This document shows positions 53,691-64,000 of a DNA stretch of 64,000 bases, piece after piece. Location of the stretch: assembly GCA_012934845.2 (NCBI GenBank), contig WNNJ02003668.1, forward strand, positions 1 to 64,000. The letters are read 5' to 3'. The notes under the pieces were generated by a model that saw only the letters and a program-made list of their open reading frames with translations, searched no databases and was not told the origin of the DNA. This DNA comes from Pomphorhynchus laevis (taxonomy: Eukaryota; Acanthocephala; Palaeacanthocephala; Echinorhynchida; Pomphorhynchidae). Made by a program: the position numbers and the translations under genes. The first letter of the stretch is position 1. Every line of letters begins with the position of its first letter.

Positions 53691-54774
53691 TATAAATTAA
53701 AAATTGCGGGTCCGCTGCCCGGCCACTACATACACAGTTGTGAGTGATACTTTTCGCGATGATTGTTCGTCCAGCTGGACTTGTATTCAAAAATTGTTTC
53801 GGTTTATATGGAAAAAATCTATATTCACGATTCTAGGATCATTCGGTTTTGTCAATTAATCATACCTTGCACTCCGATCGAATGGCTACGTGAAAATCGA
53901 TCGTTCACGAACTGAATGTATAGTTATTTATGTTTTAGTTTTATAACATTGATGATGTTATATCGGCTATTTAGCTATTAATGTCCATTATAGTCAGATC
54001 TAATATTAGTTTTTAATATAAGTTTTGTTTTAGATAGTTATATTGGTTATTATAGGTATTATAGTTGTATTGGTTATTATAGTTATAGTGCCCCCATCTT
54101 TCAAAGATGAGTTGGACGAGATTGACAAACTTCGGAGTCGTTAACCGTGGCGAAGAAATTTTGTATTTTTAATGTTTTAATGTATATTTGGTGTTTTTAT
54201 TCAGTTTAGCCCAATGTCGAGAGACGAATAGGCCATAAATCATATCATTATTATTTTATTTTATAACTGTATTAAATGCGTAAACTCAGTTAGCTGATTT
54301 GATTAATAGATATCATTATATCTATAATGATATAATGATTTATTAATATCTATAAATAAATCTACATTTAAATTTTCTATATTTAATAAAGATTTTCAAA
54401 TACTCTCAGAACTACGAGCATCAGTCGAATAAGTCAATTTGAATTTAAAAATTCAAAGTTTTAAGACACTTAAGTTCTTAAGCTGTAAGATTCCTAAGAT
54501 GTTGATATCATCACTGTTGTTACAATGTTGATATCCATTTAGCAAACAATACTAATGTTACATTTTAGAATCTAACCTGATTAAGGGGCATCTTTAAGAA
54601 ATACTGTTTTCCTTAAATCATAATATCAGATAACTATTTTTAATGTTTTAATCCAACATTCAAAACAGTTTATTTGCATAAATATCGTACATAAGAAAGA
54701 TTAACAACTTATTACGATCCAGTTATGTATATATATCGTTTTATTTTGGTTTTCTTTGAGATCATTTAAATTAT
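53691..54774. other. AT-rich stretch with a scrap of the AT-rich repeat
   Basis: 54243-54306 (TTTTATTTTATAACTGTATT, AAACTCAGTTAGCTGATTTG) is the end of the repeat found at 6227-9760. No gene recognised elsewhere. Confidence 0.5.
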
Positions 54775-55125
54775 TTTATAGATACATATTTTAAACTACG
54801 TATCTATAAAAATATGATCAAACAGAAAATAGAAAATATATAAATCAATACAATAATATAAAGAATAAATTTTAAATCATTAGCGGTAGGATTTTATGGA
54901 TGAATAATAAATAACATACTTTGTATTTGAATAGGATAGAATATAATCAAATGTCATTAGAAGAAATACGTCATTAGCACTATTTGGCCCCGCTACTATA
55001 TTGGGTTGAGGAATAGGGACCGAAACTGGGTAACATAACAGTTCCTCCTGATGATCTCTAATCCTTATTCTGATACATCGTCTGTTATTTATAAGTCAAT
55101 TCATAAAAATTGATTTTTTTTATTT
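54775..55125 (+). mobile_element. YIDD RT tail followed by repeat R
   Basis: 54775-54875 encodes DTYFKLRIYKNMIKQKIENI and an INTIIRINFKSL-like tail (compare DTYFKLGYYKNNIKQKIIKY at 9405). It continues directly into repeat R (GATGAATAATAAATAACATA, CCCCGCTACTATATTGGGTT, TCTAATCCTTATTCTGATAC, TCAATTCATAAAAATTG). This copy shows that R is the element's 3' noncoding part. Confidence 0.7.
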
Positions 55126-56679
55126 CTTATGGAGTAATTGTAATTAATTTTAGAAGATAATTTCTTTTACAAATCAATATTTTTAAATAGCCTGTTTTTG
55201 TTGGTATCGCATTTTTAGTCTCCGGACCGCTCACTACAATACTTTTGATAGCACCTTTTATTTTCTTGTAGACATTTTAAAAGGCATGCTGACCTAGCTA
55301 GTTATCCGATGGTATGTTCTTAACCGGCACGCCAAACCAAGATTCCTAGATACTTATTTTAACCAGAATTTTATTGTGAATGCGTTTGACGAAAGTGTAT
55401 CACGCAATCGAAGTTGGTAGGTTTAATTATTTTCTCTTTTTTGATAATTAGATAAATCTTTGTGATGATTCTACATCTTTTTGTGATATAAAATAGTGTT
55501 GCTCTTTAAAACAACTTTATCGTTATTTGATTTATAATTGATAATTTAAACGGCATTTAGTCGTCTCGATAATTAGTAGCCAGTAGTGCTTCTCTTGTGA
55601 TTTGTTATTCTCTTTGAAATCTAAAATCGTGAAAATTGCCGTGACTTAACTAGGAAAGCTAAAGTGACAAGCTTATTGGGTATTGCACCTTGAATCAACG
55701 TATTATAATCGTTGTTCTTATTACCAATTAGAACGGTTTATAGCCATTCAATAATTTGATTTGATATAAATCGGCATTTAATGGCCATCGACAATTAAAT
55801 TCATCTTTAAAATGTATTGAAATTCTTAAATATTTTACAAATAGATTTAAGATTGGAAGTCGTTTTAGGATAGGATGGAATCCATTATTATGTATATATT
55901 ATTAATATATACATAATATTGATATAATAATATATAATATATTATTATATTTTTACATATTAAGTTTTTGAATGAATAGCAAATAAAACTGGTTTGATGC
56001 TGTCCGATATGACGGTATTTACTTCAGAGAAAATATATAATTATAATTGACCCCTATGTTGTCTCGAGTTCACAATCAACATAATACAGAACATCTATGT
56101 TCATTAATAATATTAAATAATATTATTATATTGTAAGAACTTAAAATTAATATTATACTCCATATTATACAGTATCGCCTATTTTGTATTCAATAGCCAG
56201 TATGAAACCCTAAATTCAGCAGTCACACATGAGTTTTTTTTATCAGAAAGAGAGTACACCTTATAGTGTATGAGATAATATAATATAAAAACAATATGAG
56301 ATATATAATATATCCTAAAAGATTGTGTCTCAAATCCTAAGATGATATAAGCTGACATCAGTATACTAGATATAATATATATATATAAATCTATCTATAA
56401 AATAACAGAATGTAAGCTTTAAAATTCTTTCAAATATTAATATTTTCGTTTCAAACGAATATTTTTGTATCATCTAGCGGATATAAACTATTTACGTAGT
56501 ATCTATTTACGTATCTAAATAGAATATGTAACTATTTACAATTACAGTTTCTTATATTTTGGGATAAATCATCAACTGATCAGCTGAAAATATCTGATCA
56601 CTTGATCAGATATCTGATATTTAATAAAAATATCATATTTTTTATTTACAATATATTGGATCAATAAAACAGTAATTTA
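55126..56679. other. AT-rich stretch, no gene seen
   Basis: TATA-rich simple sequence (55890-55960, 56370-56390) and otherwise unrecognised DNA. No supported gene. Confidence 0.5.
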
Positions 56680-57330
56680 TTTTTATATTTTTCTAGCAGC
56701 TACTCGCATCATCAGAAACGAAGCATATAATGTTTTATAAATATTCATTTTATATTCAACTCTACGTCGGCATTTCATTTTACATCGATCTGGTTACGTG
56801 AATGTTGAATCGCCAAATTCAGCATTCACGTAACCAGCTCAATAAGTGAAATGTTATAAGTGAAATAAATTATTTAAATCTAAAAATAAAATACAATTGA
56901 AAGAAACAAATTGATACTTTGTTTTCTGTTAAACAAATTGTGTTTCTTTTCTGATAATGATTTCAGTCAGTAGCTACTGAAATATAAAAGTAAACTTTTG
57001 TTTTGTTTGAGATCCTGCTCCAAAATTCATAAGTTATAAAATGAATCAGTTATTTAAAAAGCATCCACGTAACTAGCTCAGTAAGTATTTCATTTATGAA
57101 ATTAATGTAAATTCGATGAGTGAAAACTTATCGAATATCAAATCCCTGCCGCTTAACGGCCTCTTTAATGACAGATCAGTGTGTTGTTGAATAAATTGTC
57201 CTTTTCTTTCTTGTGATGATGCCAGTAGCCCAGCGAAATATAAAAGTAATTTGGATCTTGAAATAATTTATCGGGAATCCTGCTTCAAAATTCATAATTT
57301 ATAAAATGAATAAGATATTTTTAAAATTAA
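56680..57330. repeat. Three related repeats with hammerhead-like cores
   Basis: Inverted copy at about 56680-56722 and direct copies at about 56940-57050 and 57198-57320. Each holds TTCTGATGATG- or CTGATAATG-like sequence, an AGTAGC stretch and GAAATATAAAAGTA. The two direct copies continue to ATCCTGCT(T/C)CAAAATTCAT and TTATAAAATGAAT. Short repeats of this CTGATGA...GAAA design mark the ends of Penelope-like elements, but no Penelope protein lies beside them. Confidence 0.5.
56779..56827. repeat. 21-bp-arm hairpin
   Basis: CTGGTTACGTGAATGTTGAA pairs with TTCAGCATTCACGTAACCAG with one mismatch around a very short loop. One arm recurs at about 57061-57080 (GCATCCACGTAACTAGCTCA), so it belongs to a small foldback family. 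Confidence 0.85.
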
Positions 57331-58974
57331 TATTTTACTTCTTAAAGCGTTGATCTAAGGCTATCAAGGTCTTTTCGAAAATGTACATTTCGTTATCCTA
57401 GAAATTTAAACTTATCGCTAATTTCATTTCAATTGGAATTAGAATGTAATATTTAAATTCAAATGTAATAATTTCAGAATATAATAATCTAATGCTTTAT
57501 TGAAATATTAAGTTTATAGTTTACTCTTCCAAGAATATACAATAATATGAGTAGATATCATCTACAGTTGATTTAGTGTTCAATTTTATTATAATATCGT
57601 CGTTTATAATTTGATTAAAAATTCGGGTGTTTCATCATAAATGTCACACTTCATGGCATATCGCAAAAACATCTAATTTTGCTATATTAAAGTATCTATC
57701 CCATTTTCACATCACTGTGAGTTATTTCATGCTCTCCGTTTTTAAGCATACTTGTTTTACAATTACATTTCTAAGCTGTCAATGGTATTTTCCATCTAAG
57801 CTGTTTAGCTTAGAAGTTTTTCAATGTGTGATTGAGATTATTAAAATCATATTCCTTCTATACCTAATTTATCTTTTTTATTATTGTTTTTGTGTAATCA
57901 TCAATAAAAAATAAGGTTGACCGGCAATCACACATTTTCGCTAACACTTTTGATTCATTGCTATATAATTCTGCGTTAATTCAATTTGAATTTGTGATTT
58001 AAAATGTGACTTAAACAAACGTTTATGGTATATTTAGATCGCATAAATAAAATTTTAATCAAGTTCAAAATTTCGATTTCATAAATATTTTTGCAAACTG
58101 TATCGAAACAATATAAAAATATAATTTTAAGTTGTCGTAGATAATAAAAAAGGAATTTTAAATGAAAAAATTTATTCAAGAATCAAAGCATACTTAAGTC
58201 TCCCCATAATGAAGAATTATATGATGAGAGACCATCTACAACTGTAGAGGGCTATGAATTAAACTTATTCTTTATTTTCCCAAAGACATTTTCAATGGTG
58301 TTTCCACACCCTGTAGTAATTTACATTATTAAATGTAAAGTTTCATCCAATTTATTTCATTTTATTTAAATGTACAGAGTTATCAACATTTGTTTCTGCA
58401 TTATTGCACAAAACCTGTAAAAATAAATCCCTAAAAATGCTCATCGAACAATTTATAATTCTCTATGCCATCTCTAGATAAAGTTTCACATAAGGATATG
58501 TTTCTTCCGCGATTATTAGGCTGATAAAGAACTAAATTCTGGCCTGGTACCACTTCCCTATAATTAATTGATGTATTCAAGTTGAATTCAGACGAGGTAT
58601 TAATTCTCTGATTTGATTAACAACTGCTTGATAGCTCAACTAAGTAAACTCCTGGAGTTCTTGTAAACTTCTCGTTTCTCTTAAACTTAAAATTTGGCTA
58701 AATTTATTTGGCGCCTTCGATTTTTCGACTTTAAAATGTGCTCAACATGTTTACATGATTCGTTTTCATTCTTTGGGTTAAAAAAATCCCCCTACAATTT
58801 CAAAATAATTTCTTTCCTCTTACAACTTCGTAAAAAAACTATTTTATATTCTTATTGTTTTTATACAGTTTGCATAGAAAATTTTATTTATGAAATTTTA
58901 ACTTTAAATCATAATCTGGTTTTAATGTTTCGTATTTAACGCTTATAGCAAATCTCAATTTCTCACATTAAAAC
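57331..58974. other. AT-rich stretch, no supported gene
   Basis: Open frames at 57627-57914, 57976-58179 and 58694-58939 are hydrophobic or AT-driven (Phe/Ile/Tyr/Lys-rich) and show no domain. Confidence 0.45.
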
Positions 58975-60440
58975 TGATCGCATTAAATAACGGTCGCACT
59001 AAATGCTGGTCGCATTAAATGTGTTCTCATTAAATACCGGTAGTATTGAATACCTTTCGCATTAAATGAGTTCGCATCAAATACCGGTCGCATTAAATAC
59101 CGGTCGCATTAAATACCGGTCACATTAAATGCCGGTCTCATTAAATGTCGTTCGTATTAAATGACGATCGTATTAAATGACGATCGTATTAAATGACGAT
59201 CGTATTAAATGACGATCGTATTAAATGACGATCGTATTAAATGACGATCGTATTAAATGACGATCGTATTAAATGACGATCGTATTAAATGACGATCGTA
59301 TTAAATGACGATCGTATTAAATGACGATCGTATTAAATGACGATCGTATTAAATGACGATCGTATTAAATGACGATCGTATTAAATGACGGTCGCATTAA
59401 ATGACGGTTGTATAACTGACGTCTACATTAAATACGGATCGCATTGAATGCCTATCGCATTAAATATTGATCACATTAAATGTCATTCGTATTAAATGAC
59501 GATCGTATTAAATGACGATCGTATTAAATGACGATCGTATTAAATGACGATCGTATTAAATGACGATCGTATTAAATGACGATCGTATTAAATGACGATC
59601 GTATTAAATGACGATCGTATTAAATGACGATCGTATTAAATGACGATCGTATTAAATGACGATCGTATTAAATGACGATCGTATTAAATGACGATCGTAT
59701 TAAATGACGGTCGCATTAAATGACGGTTGTATAACTGACGTCTACATTAAATACGGATCGCATTGAATGCCTATCGCATTAAATATTGATCACATTAAAT
59801 GTCGTTCGTATTAAATGACGATCGTATTAAATGACGATCGTATTAAATGACGATCGTATTAAATGACGATCGTATTAAATGACGGTCGCATTAAATGACG
59901 GTTGTATAACTGACGTCTACATTAAATACGGATCGCATTGAATGCCTATCGCATTAAATATCGATCGCATTAAATGCCGTTCGCATTAAATGTTGTTCGT
60001 ATTAAATGACGATCGTATTACATGACGGTCGCATTAAATACGGATCGCATTGAATGCCTATCGCATTAAATATCGATCGCATTAAATGCCGTTCGCATTA
60101 AATGTTGTTCGTATTAAATGACGATCGTATTACATGACGGTCGCATTAAATGACGGTTGTATAATTGACGTCCGTATTAAATATCGGTCGCATTAAATGC
60201 CTATCTCATTAAATATGTATATCGAATTGAATATCGTTCGAATTAAATAAGTTCGCATTAAATGACGGTCGCCTTAAATGTTGATCGCATTAAATACTGG
60301 TTGCATTAATGACGATCATGTTAAATACCGGTCGCATTGTAAAACGGTCGTATCAAATGCTGGTCGTATGAAATTCCGGTAGCGTTAAACAGATGTCATA
60401 TTAGTAGCTAGTCGTATTAAAACGTATTTGTGTTAAAATC
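58975..60440 (+). repeat. 16-bp satellite with higher-order blocks
   Basis: Basic unit ATTAAATGACGATCGT (16 bp, containing the palindrome ACGATCGT). Homogeneous runs at 59155-59385, 59485-59700 and 59810-59880 alternate with a variant block (CGGTCGCATTAAATGACGGT, TGTATAACTGACGTCTACAT, GATCGCATTGAATGCC) repeated at about 59386, 59704 and 59880. Both edges (58975-59150, 59990-60440) are diverged units. The array ends about 225 bp before the palmitoyltransferase ATG. Confidence 0.95.
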
Positions 60441-60664
60441 AATTCAATTGAAAATCGACCTAATTAAATTCGAGATGCGTGTAATTTTGCAATCGATTGA
60501 TTTATATGTCAAATTATATGTTTATATGTTTTATTTTCCTGTTAGATGCCGGGGCTGATTAGTATGGCCTTTTACATGAAAGATTCACATCATTACAAAC
60601 AAAAATCGAATTCAAACAATCTTCAAAACTATTATTATTCTGACTGGTGTTACTTTAATTGCTG

Positions 60665-61972
60665 ATGTCCACAGTGAGAACAACAGATGAATTATTGAAC
60701 AGACTCCCATCTCTCGCGGCATGGCTTTTGGTACTTATTCTAAGTGGCTTGTATTTTCTGTTCATTGCTCCAGCTGCCCCAGTACCACCATGGTTTATTG
60801 CTGTACATTTAGTACATTTTATATTGATTTGTGTCCAGTTTGCGTTAGCCTGTCGTATTGATCCTGGGTTTTATCCGTCAAATATAAATGAAGGTCATAA
60901 CGAGTTTCCAAACGGACCTGCCAGCCTGCACACAGGCACAAATCGTGAATTGCTAGTTAGGGGTATTCGAATTCGCACCAAATGGTGTACAACGTGCGAA
61001 TTTTATAGACCTCCTCGCTGTTCTCATTGTAGTGAATGTGATCGATGTGTAGAACAGTTTGACCACCATTGTCCTTGGCTAAACAATTGCGTTGGAAGGC
61101 GGAACTATCCCTATTTTTTTCGATTTCTTTCACTATTGACAGTGCATGCTCTTGTCGTTTGCGCAGTTTCGATATTTGTTGTACTTATAAACCGACAGCA
61201 ATTGTCTACGCCAGAAGCTATAATTTCATTATGTGTTCTGGCCTTCACCGGACTGTTGAACTTTCCCATTTTTGGGTTGTTCGGTTTCCACGTTGTTTTA
61301 GTAGCCAGAGGACGCACAACCAATGAGCAGGTTACTGGAAAATATAAGGAAGTTCATGATGCGTATACAAATGGCTGCGTTGTTAACATATGTAGACTAT
61401 TTTTTGCTCCAGCATTTCCATCTTTACAGTTGCCGAGAAGACGTCGACGACGCGTTAAAAATTCAGAAGAGAGAAGATATTGCTTCTACCAGAAACAGCG
61501 ACATCGGTACGGTAGTTTGCAATCTAATCCACCTGAAGAGCTTCGATCTCTGAATGCATTTCGATATAATCATAGTGACAGCAATAACTTTGAAATCGAC
61601 AATTTCAATGTCGACCCGAACGATTTGAAACGTTCATTCGTATCATCTTTCCCGCTTATTGATTCCAACGACAATGATGAATATGATTCAAATTCCACAT
61701 CTGTGTACATTAATACGGCTGATTATCATCATAACGGTTCTCGTAACGACATGGGACGATCGGCTACTGATCACGGACAAACACAGCACTATGTTGAATA
61801 CGACAACGTTAATCAACGATCGATGAAATTCACTAGAAGTGAATCGTACAGGCAGGCGGCCCAACAGGCACTTAAACATCAACAACAAGGTGCATTGAAA
61901 ATCGGAGAACCAAAGGCACCACTTTTGAAAAGTAAATCGACCACGACAGCAAAATATGAAATATCGGTTTAA
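60665..61972 (+). CDS. ZDHHC5/8-like: Palmitoyltransferase ZDHHC5/8-like
   Basis: 435 residues, intronless. Four predicted membrane segments (about 18-38, 42-63, 151-175, 185-214) surround a cytoplasmic Cys-rich domain: KWCTTCEFYRPPRCSHCSEC, then FDHHCPWLNNCVGRRNYPYF with the DHHC catalytic site at 133-136. TTNE at 218-221 (GRTTNEQVTGKY) and TNGC match the ZDHHC5/8 subfamily. The protein ends EISV, the PDZ-ligand tail known for ZDHHC5/8. The enzyme attaches palmitate to Cys of membrane-associated proteins. Its cytoplasmic tail is much shorter than in vertebrates (over 700 residues total) and carries an RRRRRR cluster (about 258-263), Asn/Asp-rich stretches and a Gln/His run. The start is the ATG at 60665; the frame is open a little further upstream without ATG. 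It stands alone, behind the 16-bp satellite. Loss of all introns could mean an intron-poor host or a retrocopy; the full-length reading frame argues that it is functional. Confidence 0.95.
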   Translation: MSTVRTTDELLNRLPSLAAWLLVLILSGLYFLFIAPAAPVPPWFIAVHLVHFILICVQFALACRIDPGFYPSNINEGHNEFPNGPASLHTGTNRELLVRGIRIRTKWCTTCEFYRPPRCSHCSECDRCVEQFDHHCPWLNNCVGRRNYPYFFRFLSLLTVHALVVCAVSIFVVLINRQQLSTPEAIISLCVLAFTGLLNFPIFGLFGFHVVLVARGRTTNEQVTGKYKEVHDAYTNGCVVNICRLFFAPAFPSLQLPRRRRRRVKNSEERRYCFYQKQRHRYGSLQSNPPEELRSLNAFRYNHSDSNNFEIDNFNVDPNDLKRSFVSSFPLIDSNDNDEYDSNSTSVYINTADYHHNGSRNDMGRSATDHGQTQHYVEYDNVNQRSMKFTRSESYRQAAQQALKHQQQGALKIGEPKAPLLKSKSTTTAKYEISV

Positions 61973-62078
61973 ATTGTTCTTAGAGCTTATTTTTATGCAA
62001 ATATTTTCCAGGTTATTCTTTCTCTGTTTGTTAATCTTCCATTTTCTACGTGTTGATCCTTTCTAATATTTTGTACTA

Positions 62079-62084
62079 AATAAA
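62079..62084 (+). terminator. Likely polyadenylation signal of the ZDHHC gene
   Basis: AATAAA 107 nt after the stop codon, the first canonical hexamer downstream. Confidence 0.5.
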
Positions 62085-62460
62085 AACATCTTTTTCATCG
62101 TTTGTACTTAATAATATAATCTTAAATATAAATTGAAACGAAAAATTAATTTATTAATTTATTCTATTTTAAAATACAAAAAATAATGTGCATTTGTAAA
62201 TTATTTCTAATATACAAGTTTTATATAGCAATTATTGAACAAACTTTATAGAGATAAAGTTTGTAAAGACATTATTCGGTTTCTAGATTCCAATCAGAGG
62301 AGTAACCTCAGCTAAATGAATTTTTTGATTTCTAATCTATTGTCCACACTTCTCACACCTACGGAAATACCCAAGCAATCGGTACCGGAATCAAATAAAA
62401 GGGGGCGTCAATATACATTATTCACCCTATTAAAGTCGGAAAGATGTATACAGAGTATTT
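62085..62460. other. Intergenic stretch, nothing recognised
   Basis: AT-rich, then mixed sequence up to the tandem array. No gene or repeat seen. Confidence 0.5.
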
Positions 62461-62782
62461 CATTATTATAGACCCCTTTTTGCATTATTATAGACCCCTT
62501 TTTGCATTATTATAGACCCCTATTTGCATTATTATAGACCCCTATTTGCATTATTATAGACCCCTATTTGCATTATTATAGACCCCTATTTGCATTATTA
62601 TAGACCCCTATTTGCATTATTATAGAACCCTTTTTGCATTATTATGGACCCCTATTTGCATTATTATAGACCCCTTTTTGCATTATTATGGACCCCTATT
62701 TGCATTATTATAGACCCCTTTTTGCATTATTATAAACCCCTATTTGCATTATTATAGACCCCTATTTGCATTATTATAGACC
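62461..62782 (+). repeat. 22-bp tandem array derived from transposon tip
   Basis: About 15 near-identical copies of GCATTATTATAGACCCCTAT plus TT. ATTATAGACCCCT is the outer end of the terminal inverted repeat of the transposon that follows. Confidence 0.95.
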
Positions 62783-64000
62783 CCTCCTTCAGGTTGCTTT
62801 GGTTTATATTTAAATAAAAATTTTACCCAAGAATAAATACTCAAAATTCAGAAACCAGCAGAGAACATGAAGAAGAAACACGTAAAAAGAGACAAGTGAT
62901 TACCAGAAACATTATAGAATGTTTTCTCAATCAGCAGGGAAAGGACTTAACCTTTAAGGACATGTCTTCTATATTAAACCTATCAAAAAGTACAGTAAAA
63001 AGGTTATATAAGAAATATCTCAATGGGGATTTTGTTGATTTAACAAATTTTAAAACTGCTGGAGAAAAAAAAACAGTGAACTTGAAAAATTTGTCGTTTG
63101 AGAAAAGCATTTTATCTACAGAGATATTTTATCTACAGAGATAGCTTCTAACCCATGCGCAAGTTTAAAAACACTGGCATCTACTATTTTTTCATACAAT
63201 GCTTTAGGTTCCTATTCCATTTCAACCGTCTCAAGAATCATAAAGAAAATGAATTACACAAGGAAGACGCTGACCTTGGTTCCGATAAATAGAAACAGTA
63301 ACATCAACAAAACAACAAGGGCCCAATATGGAACAACTATCAATACGATTGCCGATGACAGATTGATTTTTCTTGACGAATCTGGGTTTAATCTACATTT
63401 GCATCAGAAAATGGGGTATTCGCCAAAAAAATACGAAGTGTTTTATTAATGTCCCAAATTCGAAAGGTGTAAATGTTTCACTACTGTGTGCTATAACAAC
63501 TTCTGGTGTTTTCGCACATAAAATCAAAATCGGAAGTTTTAAATCTATTGATATTATAGAATTCATTTCTTTAAAGTTTCCACCGTTAGAAAGCAACAAC
63601 AGGAAATATGTAATAATGGACAACGCATCCATACACAAGACAGCCGAGGTTCGCGAAGCGTTTAACAGGAAAAACTACATACTTATGTTCTTACCTCCGT
63701 ACTCTCCTCAGCTCAATCCTATTGAGGAATTCTTTGCATGTCTAAAAGCAAGAGTCAAACAACGACCCGCATCTACCAATCCGCAAATGCTTATTGGTGT
63801 AATTAATGACATAGTTACAAATGATAACTTCATAATGACTGGATACTTTGAACATATGAGAAGATGGGTTTTACAAGCAATTGTACATGCTGATTTTATT
63901 TAAATTAAATACCTTTTTATATTTTTAGTTTTAAAATTATATTATGGTTATTCGTAAAAAATAACATGAACCAAAGCAACCTGAAGAAAGAGTCTATAAT
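62773..64000 (+). mobile_element. Tc1/mariner-like DNA transposon
   Basis: Inverted repeats of about 33 bp: left 62773 (ATTATAGACCCCTCCTTCAG, GTTGCTTTGGTT), right 63965-64000 read inverted (ATTATAGACTCTTTCTTCAG, GTTGCTTTGGTT), with three mismatches in the first 32. About 1.2 kb with one transposase gene. The right end coincides with the window edge, so flanking sequence there is unseen. Confidence 0.9.
62896..63903 (+). pseudogene. DDE transposase (Tc1/IS630 superfamily), two frameshifts
   Basis: N-terminal helix-turn-helix: IIECFLNQQGKDLTFKDMSS, ILNLSKSTVKRLYKKYL. Then CASLKTLASTIFSYN and YSISTVSRIIKKMNYTRKT (second helix-turn-helix). The catalytic domain follows: RLIFLDESGFNLHLHQKMGY (first Asp), RKYVIMDNASIHKTAEVREA (second Asp) and FLPPYSPQLNPIEEFFACLK (Glu), with 34 residues between second Asp and Glu (DD34E). 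It ends QAIVHADFI. All three catalytic residues survive. Two frame losses: a 17-bp tandem duplication (ATTTTATCTACAGAGAT at 63109-63125 and 63126-63142), and a shift near the A-run at 63425-63432. Few defects and similar ends suggest a fairly recent insertion. Confidence 0.92.

Noticed and set aside
57627-58939. Three hydrophobic open frames that might be membrane proteins
   Set aside because: Composition is what AT-rich DNA gives by chance (Phe, Ile, Tyr, Lys); no domain, no start context, no repeat of the frame elsewhere.

Overview
The window is AT-rich invertebrate animal DNA, and most of the recognisable sequence is transposable elements in several age layers. Only two host genes can be supported. 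The first is a short-chain dehydrogenase of the HSD17B10 (3-hydroxyacyl-CoA dehydrogenase type 2) kind at 18766-19539. The second is a ZDHHC5/8-type palmitoyltransferase at 60665-61972. Both are open from start to stop with no coding intron, which fits an intron-poor lineage (some mites, for example) or retrocopies. The species cannot be fixed from sequence alone. There are no bacterial operons, CRISPR arrays, rRNA genes or convincing tRNA genes.

Layout. 1-10474: AT-rich DNA with a decayed reverse transcriptase (1456-3205), a relic with a YADD box (about 3920-4172), and a cluster of AT-rich repeats tied to an unusual YIDD-box reverse transcriptase (6227-9930). 10475-14320: a LINE here called family A, subfamily A1. 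14611-15440: a 359/360-bp tandem dimer ending in a foldback. 16869-18650: hammerhead-like motifs, a dispersed repeat (R) and a 42-bp minisatellite, then the dehydrogenase. 19745-31165: a graveyard of LINEs, here called E (CCHC knuckles plus endonuclease), F (endonuclease fragments), C, chimeric A1 and B (the best-kept LINE, minus strand). 31824-44870: LINE D split by an A1 copy, a foldback MITE, LINE B2, a C-like fragment, and an A1 copy split by the fullest A2 element. 46600-52250: more LINE pieces, one A2 copy with a clear 16-17-bp target duplication. 52250-58960: AT-rich DNA with short direct repeats and further hammerhead-like repeats. 58975-60440: a 16-bp satellite in front of the palmitoyltransferase gene. 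62461-64000: a 22-bp tandem array joined to a Tc1/mariner-like transposon, from whose terminal inverted repeat the array seems to derive.

The most informative signals are: (1) a 3'-terminal hairpin kept by compensatory change across family A copies; (2) foldback hairpins at the 5' junctions of two A2 insertions; (3) tandem 5' promoter-like monomers shared by A1 and A2; (4) a tandem array grown from a transposon tip; (5) CTGATGA...GAAATAT motifs resembling the hammerhead cores of Penelope-like termini. Family letters A-H and R are labels made for this report, not database names.
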